Below are positions 55,783-64,000 of a stretch of DNA of 64,000 nucleotides, piece after piece. The position numbers and the translations under genes were made by a program. The DNA is taken from assembly GCA_034387635.1 (NCBI GenBank), contig JAOANU010000006.1, positions 1,136,461 through 1,200,460 on the forward strand. Reading direction: 5' to 3'. Below the pieces are notes generated by a model. It searched no databases. It was given only the letters and a program-made list of their open reading frames with translations, and was not told the DNA's origin. The stretch comes from Rhodosporidiobolus odoratus. Its lineage: Eukaryota > Basidiomycota > Microbotryomycetes > Sporidiobolales > Sporidiobolaceae. Positions within the stretch are counted from its first letter, which is position 1, and the number at the start of each line of letters is the position of its first letter.

Positions 55783-57541
55783 CTAGAGGATGGGCTTGTT
55801 GAGATGCTTGGCCAACCTATGCTGCGAGGCGTCAAGGAAATTGGGTTCAAAGTTGATTTCCTCGGCGCTGTCAAGAATCACCGGGTCAAGGCAGCTCAGA
55901 TAGCCGTTGCGCAACTTGGGCGGAACCTTGAGGAGGTGGTCGGTAGCAAGCTCGTTACAGAGCTGGTCGCAAACTTGAATTAGCTGGGGCAAAGATGAGA
56001 CTACGGACTAGTGAGCACAAGCATACTTGCTTGCACCGGGTTGGCTCTGGCTTCTCGAAGTCGCCGTGGTAGTTTGCTTGCTTCCCCGCCACCGGCATCT
56101 TCCACTCCTCCTCCTCCTCTTGACAGGCTCGCTTGCAAGAGCCTGTCAGTCAAGAGCGCGGGAGAGTCAGCAGTGCTTGTACCAAGCATTCAGAATAAGG
56201 AGACACAAGTGGAATGGCGAGCGAAATGTATGTGTGTTCAAGCCTGGCAACTCACGGGCAGAAGGGGAAGGTTCTGTGGGAGATACGGAGTGAGCCTTTC
56301 CCCGGGCTACAGGCACAGAAGCGGGGTGTGAGGAGAAGCGAGTCAATCGTGCTTGACATAGCAGCCCGCCAAAGTGAAGTAGTAGGCCAAGCAAGAAGGC
56401 GAGACAGCGTACTGTGACCTTCTTCCCGCCAGTACGGGCACCTCCAAGACAGCGGTACTCGGCTTCGAGCGTGTCATTGTTGTGGATGTTGTAGTCCGCA
56501 AGTATGTGGGTGGACTGAGGGGAGGGAGTGATCAGCCGGAAGTGGCTTGAGAAGGTTGGAAGTACGCACGACAAGCGGCTTGGCCCTGTACAACAGATAC
56601 TGTTGCTCGGAAGGCACGCCCGTCTTGTCCTCAAGCATGGTCTGCAAGGTAGCGACCGTTGTCGTCGGCTTGAGGCCGTGAAGGAGTATCTGCAAGTTTC
56701 AAGGTGAGTAAGGACGGCGATAACGAGAGGAGGCAGAGTCTGCTCACAGTATGCTCCCCCTCAACCCTGACAAACTCGTCCATTCCTTCCTGAGGTGTCG
56801 ACAAGCTGCTCGCCACATTGACAGACACGGAGTCAAGTTCCGCCCCTCCGTTGCACTGACCCTTCAACCCCTCCGGACCAGTCGCAGCAGTGTCCTCACT
56901 ATCATCGACCTTGTTCTCCTCGCACACAATGCTTCTTGCAAATGCCGCCGCTTGTCGACTTGCTTTGACGCGGACTTGCTGCTTTCCCCTTGTACGAGCG
57001 GCACAAGCGCAAAGAGGGCGAGGGATCAAGCGGGGGAATTTGAGGTAGGAGATGAGAGAGTGCGGGTTGAAGTGAGTAGCAATGTGGGTGTGGAGAAGAA
57101 GGGCGTAGGCGCGGCGAGAGGCATCGGCAGAGAGCTTAGAAGAGGGAGAATGGTTGGCCGAGGAGTGGTCGGGACACCCTGTGAGAGCCAACAATCGGCA
57201 TTTGTCAGTCTACGACCCTGAGAGCACTCATGTAGCAAGCACAACATGCGGACAGACAAGGCATGGACATGCTCCAAGTATGTAAGGGAGATACACACCG
57301 GAATGATGGAAGGGAGCAGCCTGCACTCCAGCGCTCCCAGCAACACCATGTACCGGCACGCTCGTGAAGTTGTCGTAGCCACACACATCATGTTGATAGA
57401 CACGACAAAGATAGGGTCAACTGTGAGACCGACTGTGTGTTCGAGGAGGGCGGAGGAGATGGTGACGATGAGGTGGGCAAGGAGAGCGACACCGTAGAAA
57501 CAGGGGAAATAGATGTTCTGGAAGAAGTGAAGTAGGATCAT
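55783..57541 (-). CDS. Membrane-type protein with embedded ubiquitin-derived domain
   Basis: From ATG 57541 a strongly hydrophobic exon (MILLHFFQNIYFPCFYGVAL, then VDPIFVVSINMMCVATTTSR) suggests several membrane passes. A 43-bp intron (GTCGTA...ACAG) joins CSQG to CPDHSSANHSPSSK in phase. The exon then leads into MDEFVRVEGEHT and, across two phase-0 introns (56747-56690 and 56569-56515), a complete ubiquitin-like domain ending CLGG (56783-56440). After it come ARTGGKK, a hydrophobic stretch, RSCKRACQEEEEEWK, and LIQVCDQLCNELATDHLLKV to a TAG at 55785-55783. The frame stays open beyond this TAG to a proper splice donor, so the TAG may be a nonsense mutation inside a longer gene. The ATG at 56783 could instead be the real start. 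No known family. Confidence 0.45.
56440..56783 (-). other. Ubiquitin-like domain with ubiquitin-type intron positions
   Basis: Three coding pieces of 12, 40 and 25 codons align with ubiquitin 1-12, 13-51 (one extra residue) and 52-76. Seen: MDEFVRVEGEHT against [32 protein letters not shown] against the helix-end/beta-3 part of ubiquitin; LADYNIHNNDTLEAEYRCLGG-type end with DYNI, T66-L67, R72 and the final Gly-Gly (shown here in part). Lys48 is kept. The Leu8-Ile44-Val70 patch is changed to Glu, Leu, Glu, so usual ubiquitin receptors should not bind it. Confidence 0.85.
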
Positions 57542-58689
57542 TGTATTTGCTGGAAGGTGTGTATGGGTTCCTTTGCAGGGAGAGAGATGAATTGATGAGG
57601 CAGAAGAATGGACAAGGACGACGGCCAAAGCGTGCAGCGTTCTGACCTGGATCTGATCAGTTCAGAGTCTTTCCTGGTGAGCAGATCTCGCAGCCGTCGC
57701 TTTCTGAAGCGTATACAGGTTGCGGGACTCGCTTGAGTAGAGGGCGAAAAGTCAACATTGACAAAGAGGAAACGAGAAAGGCGGACGGACCGAGTAGGCC
57801 TGCCAGACTCCGTGCGAGATCTCGGTGGTCTATCATACACATGAGGAGTGGACAGAAAGCCCGTCAAAAACTACAAGCAGGCTGTCTTTTCGCAGGAGAA
57901 GTTTGCCCGACTTGCGGGCATCTCGCTACCTGTAACGGGTCCCGACTGGCTGACCTTGGCGGAATAGACTTGAACGGTCAGATTCAGGATTCTAGAGCCA
58001 GCAAACTGTGCCTCGCCCGCCCTATCCTCCGGTTGCCGGCTAAACTGGCGTTGTCCGAATACATGGACATGGGGCAGTCTGTACAGCAAGGGGATATCAG
58101 CAATGTAGTCGAGCAGAGACAAGCAGGCGACCCATTCTGAGCAGAAGGTGGAGGGAAGTTGACAAACCGATGGAAAGGGAATGGCAGAGCGCTGGCCAAA
58201 CCCTTCTCTACTACACTGGCGGGTTGCTCTTCTTGAGCATCTTGCAGTACAGTGTCGTGCTTGTTGCGCATGAGGAGCGGGCAATGCTGGGTGTGTACCG
58301 CACTGTTGAATCGCGGCCAGCAGTCTTCAAGTAGTATTTAGAAGGCCAGTCGAGATCAAAGCGGCCAGGCCAGGTGGTGGATAGAGCTATTCCTCAGAGA
58401 GAGTCAGTACTGCTTTGTCTGCGGGATGCGAGTCCGAGTCCAACAGAGCCGACAGCGCAAAATACAGTCAGGACAGGAGCGAGGAGGGGGACTTACTTGA
58501 CACCGCAGAGACTACCATGAAGGGAATCGACATGCGGTGTCTTTTGCAGGCAGCGTGAGAGCAAAAAAAAGCCAAGGCTGGAGCGGCAGGATGAGCCACA
58601 GAATGAGACAGGAGAATATCGGAACAGGGGGGGATGGCACGAGGCTTAAGGCGCCGCGCCTTAAGGGTGGACAGTCACACCCCCTGTAC

Positions 58690-58961
58690 ACAGCCTCCAG
58701 ATGTTGGATTAGCTCGGGTGCACACTTCAGCTGCTACAAAGACCGGCAGCAGGCTCAATCCTCGTGCGAGGAGCGGTCGAGTATTGTTGTCACTGATCAA
58801 AGCGACTGCACGAGGAGCATACGGTCAGTTACTCCAAGATTGCCTTGCTCGGGAAAACTGGGGCGGGGTAGCTCACCAGAAACCGCTCTAGCTACTATCC
58901 AGCGCTCAATTTGCTTGTTGAAGGCATTGGTGAGGTGAGGCTGAGTTAGGGAGGCGAACAT
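58690..58961 (-). CDS. Possible two exons of a membrane protein
   Basis: ATG at 58961 gives MFASLTQPHLTNAFNKQIER and WIVARAVS. A GTGAGC donor and a GTGCAG acceptor (about 58797) join in phase to VALISDNNTRPLLARGLSLL and PVFVAAEVCTRANPTSGGC. The text is convincingly protein-like, with a hydrophobic segment. Downstream pieces at 58390-58310 (TTWPGRFDLDWPSKYYLKTA) and 58140-58020 (CLSLLDYIADIPLLYRLPHV) may be further exons leading to the gene at 57541. I could not fix all borders. Family not recognised. Confidence 0.35.
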
Positions 58962-61900
58962 TGATTGTGGGCCGTGCAGTGCTGAAGAGGGTGGGAGGGG
59001 GTAGTAGGGGATTGTCGAGTCTAGCGCGCTAATAGAGCAGAGCAACACGAGTCGACAGCTGCTTGAGGAAGACCAAGCCACGATGGGAGGAAGAGGGTTA
59101 CAATTGCAAGCAGGCGGAGGGCGGCTTCTACAAATAAGACACACAAAGGGAAGATGACCCCTGGCACTCCCTACTAGCTAAGGCGGGTAAAGGGCCGGTC
59201 TGGGGGTGAATCCTCGCTGCAAAATCAGCCATTTCAGCTGTAATTCTCGCTTTCTCCGCCTGACCTGGAGCTGGTGACGGGCCTGCCATTCAGGTGCATG
59301 CGTCAGAGTCCCCATAGGGTAGCATCCAGTCTGCTCTCCCTCCTCAAGTTTCAAAGCAGACTTTGGCGTTGAGAAGTGAGGGGGAAAAGATGCAACTGCG
59401 TTGTCACATTTGAAGTGGCTGGTGGTCTAGAACACCGACTGACTCACTCGCACGTTCTATTCAAATGTGCGGTAGTCTAGAACACCGCACAATTGTAAGC
59501 CAGTCTTATTGGGGGTCCCAGTAGTGATGGCTGGTTCAGCCAGAGATTCTGGCCATGTGCCCTGCGGGACTCAAACCAAGGTCTTGGGAAGAGCCGGCAA
59601 AAATAAGTCACAGACAGAGCCGACTGACCCAGCCAACCTCAAATTTGATTCAGAAAGAACCTTGGGAAATTCGATCCAGAAAGAACCTCAGCAACAGAAA
59701 GACTTTGTTCTTTCCCGCCTACCTCCAGATCTTCCCGTCCCAAAACGACCCTTGTGGTAGGCTACACTTTCAGCCGTCACATACGTTTCCCTCCAGGTAA
59801 TCACCTCGTTCCCGTTAAAAGCAACCTGACCTTCTCAACCCCGCCTTGCTTGATCTCGCCTGCCAACACTTGTTCCTGCAAGGACTGTCAGCAGGTATGA
59901 GGCGGACACTTCCTGAACGGTGGTGGTCTGTCTCGGCAGCTGGTGTTCGCCGAAGCCAAAGCGACCCCTTCTTCTCGCTTCCGAGGCGGCATGCAAGTCG
60001 ACCTAGGAACCCACTGACGAGCTAGAGCAAGTGGGCAGTCAGGAAGGGCATGCACTGTAGCTGTGCGGCTGAAGCAGGGCACTGGACAACCGGAGGTTGA
60101 GGAGGTCTGCCTGTACTTCCCGTCCTTTTTCCTGCCTTTTCTGTCTTGTATCCGTGCAAAGTCACCTTACTGTCTCCTTACCATCTTTGCTCAACCTTGT
60201 GCAGATACTTGATTGATCATCTCAGTCTGACAGCGCTACAGGATTCCGCTACTACATGACCCTGGCTGTACAACCGCCAGGAAAGGCTTGCCTTGATTTT
60301 GCGACAGGTTTGGGACGAGGTGCACAGCCGGTTGAGACCAACCAAACATCATCAGCCTGTAGCATCTGAGCAAGTGCATTGACAACACTTGACAGCACAA
60401 AGCGCAGTGCAAACGGTTAGCTCTGTCCCAACTGGTCTACCCCAGGCTGTTCCTCCGCAATCCAAGGATCAAGGCTAGCGGGAGTATGAGCCAACTGTTT
60501 GCGCTGGGCTTGCAGACTCAGCGTCGGGGGCAGTATTGGGGCTAGGCCGTGTAAGGCTACGTCGAACAGTTGGTTGAACGGCGAGATGTTGCCAGAGAGG
60601 GAAGTCGAAGAGAGGAGTAGGCGATAAGGTGTTAGAAGAGGTATTTGCCAACCAAAAGTCAAGCCCCTTGACCAGGAGGCACCTGAGGATACGTATGCTT
60701 GCCGGGGCGTGTGCGGTTCAGTTTAGTTGGCCGTGAGAAGCCTTGAGATGAGAGGGGAAGACTTGAGCAATTGTGTGAGGCAGCGCTGACATGAACGCTC
60801 ATACCCCGCAATGCAGGTCTGTAATAGAGGATCATTGATGCTTTTAGGATCTATAGAGGGCGCAAAAGGGACGGTACCGCATGTCGTGTGAAACCCTTTC
60901 CTCCTCGTATTCAGAAGCATCAACCATCCCGTCCCGCTTGCTCACTACCTTTCAAGCGTTACAAGTGGCACCTGCCAGCATGATGAAGGTGTGTTGGTAC
61001 GCACAGTCACACTCAGAGCGGGGTCAAGGAGTGCGGCAGGTCGAAGAGGCAGAGGGATGGGAAGGTAGGAAGCGAGGAGAAGCGGCAGCTGAGGCAAGGC
61101 ATTGAGAGGGCAGGCGGTCGAGTGTCAGTTGTGCGCGCTGAGAGGGAGCTACTGAGCAAACTCAGTTGCGGGTGAAGGGAGGGCTGAGAGCGAGAAGACA
61201 AGGCGAGTCGCAGCAAGGTGAGAAAAATGTGAGCAGGAAGGTACGAGCACGCAGAGGTCATAGCTTGGACCTTGCTTGTCAGCTAGCCGTGCAAAGCAGC
61301 TCTTGACAATGTGTGAAGGGAGAGAAAAGCCGAATGTTCGTCGGCGCTGTTGAACCCGACGCTGGTCTAGACCGGCGTTTGATTCGATCGCCCAAATCCT
61401 CTGACTCGTCTTCAACCCTCGACGGCAACAAGCAGCGGGCAGGCAACGCCCTGCAATTGCCATTTGTACTCGGCTGGAGTTTCAGAGTGGCTGGGTGTGT
61501 TGCAGGCGGGTTGGGTCGAGGAGGGGGAGGGTAGTTTGGCAGCGCGTGAGCCTCCTACTTCAATCCTGTCTTTGTGGCCGTAGTTGATCAGACAGTTTGA
61601 TCGGACAGCTTAAGGTCGTAGGGCGATCCCTACCTCAGTTGTTCTCTTTTGCCCCTGGCCCCTGCGTGGCCAGCAGGCTCACCCGCCACCCTTTTACGTA
61701 CCTGAAAGGTCGTCGAGCGGGGACGACGAACCTCACTCGCTCGCACTGAAAGAGTTGAAAGGCCAACAGAGTAGATTGCTGGCAGGCGAACTACTTCAGC
61801 GAAGCGTCCTAAGGATACAACAGAGATCCACTAACCTGGCGGGCAAACTACTTCAGCGGAAGCGTGAAGAAGAAGAAGAACCGCCCGCCAATCCAAGTTC

Positions 61901-61978
61901 ACTCAACCTTTGCCCTCATCCAAGCTTCCCCACTCATCACTTGTCCCAGGGCGGTTTGGTTTGTCATAAGTCCCTTAC

Positions 61979-61979
<1 letters not shown>
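58962..61979. other. Sparse region without recognisable genes
   Basis: About 3 kb. It holds a pair of similar short motifs (GTCTAGAACACCG near 59426 and 59473) inside a small inverted repeat (cacatttgaa / ttcaaatgtg, about 59406-59470). Short open frames lack domains. Composition is as in the first island. Confidence 0.35.

Positions 61980-62034
<55 letters not shown>
61980..62034. repeat. Poly(C) homopolymer of 55 bp
   Basis: An uninterrupted run of C (G on the other strand), preceded by ttaca and followed by tcctcc. The open frames reading through it as poly-Pro or poly-Gly are chance. Confidence 0.98.
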
Positions 62035-62037
<3 letters not shown>

Positions 62038-62348
62038 TCCGCAAGCTCTTTGAACAGCCCACTGGTGCAGGGGACATCACTTGTTGCAGCTTTCTCCAAG
62101 GTCCGGGGGCACTGAGTCTGCCCAGAGAACGGCTGACTTGTGGCTGAATGAACTGCAAAGGGCTCGGCCTGTCCAGAGTGACAGGAATTCTGTGCCAACA
62201 AGATTTGCCATGTCGGCCCAAACCCCTGGCACAAGGAGTGGGAGGAGCATGAGGAACAGCCTGTGCAAGGCGGGCCCACCTGTTCATCGGTCTGGTTGTC
62301 AGTAGAACAAGAGGGAGCGGGAAGATGCTGCTCATTTATTGAAGCCAG

Positions 62349-62388
62349 ACTCGAATCCTCCACTCGAGTCCTCCACTCGAGTCCTCTA
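62349..62388. repeat. Short tandem repeat, unit about 13 bp
   Basis: The unit tcctccactcgag is repeated about 2.5-3 times (ctcgaatcctccactcgag, then tcctccactcgag, then tcctctag). Confidence 0.7.
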
Positions 62389-63224
62389 GTGAATACAGTG
62401 TACATTGGACGGGGTTGGTCTATGAGTTGTGCAGTGCACTACAAGCATTGGGAGACACCTGGGGCGGGGGTAGAAAGAGAGACCAGAAGGAATCGAGAAA
62501 ATCAGCTGGCCGGAAGCACCTGAGCAGTGGAAGGGAGGTGAGTAGCCTCATGGAACTGGCATACCACATCATACCTGTGATCTATACAGTGCAGGTGGTG
62601 GCTGTCACAGCATACAAGGAGGTGGATGAGCAGAGGAGACAATTTCAGTCTGGTGAGGGTCATCCCTGTAGCAAGGGTATCATAGCCAGCACAGCTACGA
62701 GTCACATCTGATTGTGGCTATAGGACACCTCTTGTGCCTGGTGGGCTGGCGCACAGCATTCCACTCTTTGTAGGTGCCTCCTGAGGGCCTCTTTGCTGGA
62801 AAGGAGGCAGAGCTTCCATCGGGGTGTCTCAATGCTGTTTGCAGCGGCCTCTTTGAGGGTGTGGCAGATGAGGCCAAGCTGGGAATGGCAAGCAGGATGA
62901 AGGATAAGATGGCATGAGTTCTACGGGAGCAAGTTGGGGCTAGTAGGGTGAGAATAGTGAAGTTAAGCAGAAAGAGAAAACGAGGGAGAGCAAGTGACCG
63001 CTCTCAGACGCCCATCTTAGGCTGCAGTTCAGTGATTCACTTGTTTACTCCTCTCTGAGGCTGTCTGTTCATGGCCCTGATGCTGGATACACGGGACAGA
63101 CTACGGCGCTGGGAGCTGGGGTTCTCCCCTAGCTAGCTAGTGCTTGCTTTCGCTCCACTGTGCACCAGCTCAGTGTGCATGCTTGTCACTGTATGTATGT
63201 CGGTGACACTTCACATTCTGGAAT

Positions 63225-63304
63225 GCACCAGCTAGACTGTCCAGGAAAAGCCAACAAAGACAGTGCACCAGCTAGACTATGAGGGAAAACCAACAGAGAG
63301 GGAA
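63225..63304. repeat. Two-copy tandem repeat, period 40 bp
   Basis: Both copies begin gcaccagctagact and contain a gg(a/g)aaa(a)(g)ccaaca core. A partial third copy (gtgcaccagct) lies near 63160. Confidence 0.65.
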
Positions 63305-64000
63305 AGTAGACAGGATGGGAAGAAATAGGCATGATCTGCAGTACTCTGCAGCAGCTGGAACAAAGACTTGAGCGCCCTTGTGAGCCCTTGCTATGGCACC
63401 ACATCTGCTGGGAAGGCACTTTTCAAGCTGATTGGCCACCCATCAGACTGCTAACGCCGCCAACCCCAAGAGAGGTCACACTGCCAATTTGTGCCTGACA
63501 CATGGCAGAGCAGGTAAGTTGACTTCACTGACTACTCTTGCCTACTGCTTCAATAGTTGTCTATTGCCATGCCCTCCAGGTCCTCATATGCCAGCACTGT
63601 TTGACCACCATCTACTGTGTTGGTACACACCTTTGAAGGAAACAGCCATGTCAAGGCCATGTTGAGCCCCTATCCACCTCTGGCTCAACAGTGCCTGTGC
63701 CATAGTGAGAGTGGATCATAGGGTTCCTTCCCTGATCCCACCTCCTCGCAACAGCACAGTGACCCAGAGTTCATTGCAACGCAGGAAGGACATACTGCTA
63801 CTGTTGGACTAGCACCAGCAGGTTCAGTGCGAAAGCAAGAGGTTGGCAAGCATCAAAGGAAAAGGGTTCTGTCAAAGCTGTGGTAGTCAACCACCGGCAC
63901 GCGGCCGCATGGCCAAGCAGCATAGGTGGGAGTAGCACAGGCAGTTGAGGGAGCAGTTGCATGCAAGATACAGTGTGATGAAAGATGGCAAGGCTTGACT

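Larger units (their letters stand above)
62035..64000. other. Right-end sparse region
   Basis: About 2 kb of lower-GC sequence with the two tandem repeats above and no supportable gene. Open frames of 60-100 codons show no domain and overlap on both strands. Confidence 0.4.

Noticed and set aside
61755..62405. Frames with poly-Pro or poly-Gly through the C tract
   Set aside because: Any frame reads as a homopolymer through a 55-bp C run; no coding evidence on either side.

Overview
The window looks like nuclear DNA of an intron-rich, GC-rich basidiomycete. Most genes are cut by many short introns of about 45-90 bp with GT(A/G)NGT donors. CTGAC/CTAAC branch-like motifs lie 15-40 bp before the AG. 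Domain architectures are fungal: pentafunctional ARO1, fused ADE5,7 and an FCP1 CTD phosphatase. Codon use and intron style suggest a red-yeast-type Pucciniomycotina (Rhodotorula/Microbotryomycetes). That placement is inference; no marker gene here proves it.

Left block (1-22.6 kb), gene-dense: glycogen phosphorylase (5' end cut by the window edge), two F-box-like genes, a one-pass membrane glycoprotein, a three-unit polyubiquitin gene, an F-box/LRR-like remnant, mitochondrial acyl carrier protein, a small conserved-looking protein, bifunctional ADE5,7, the 25-codon ribosomal protein gene RPL41 and aspartyl-tRNA synthetase.

First island (23.2-27.5 kb): gene-poor and less GC-rich. It is bounded by two gap-free 340-bp inverted repeats, each carrying the same intron-containing tRNA-Val(AAC) gene. 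A 447-bp MITE-like element with long terminal inverted repeats sits inside it.

Central block (27.7-50.3 kb): a membrane-anchored lipase/sterol-esterase-type hydrolase, a NOP13-like two-RRM protein, uracil phosphoribosyltransferase, an alpha/beta-hydrolase with a frame break, a small hydrophobic ORF, FCP1, the pentafunctional AROM protein and a GNL1-type circularly permuted GTPase. Several pairs are divergent with very short shared promoters (ARO1/GNL1 167 bp, ACP/small protein 139 bp).

Second island (50.5-64 kb): sparse. It has tRNA-Gly(GCC) and tRNA-Arg(CCT), some unrecognised ORFs, a 55-bp poly(C) run, short tandem repeats and an unrecognised minus-strand multi-exon locus. That locus (53.5-57.5 kb, perhaps to 59 kb) contains a ubiquitin-like domain colinear with ubiquitin over 76 positions. 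It keeps two intron positions, in the same phase, that are also present in the polyubiquitin gene 44 kb away. Downstream of the domain the reading frame has an in-frame TAG and one frame change.

The clearest unusual signals are this ubiquitin-derived domain, the repeating intron positions of polyubiquitin, introns touching the start codon (ARO1) or stop codon (RPL41), 9-nt introns in every tRNA gene found, and the inverted-repeat island.
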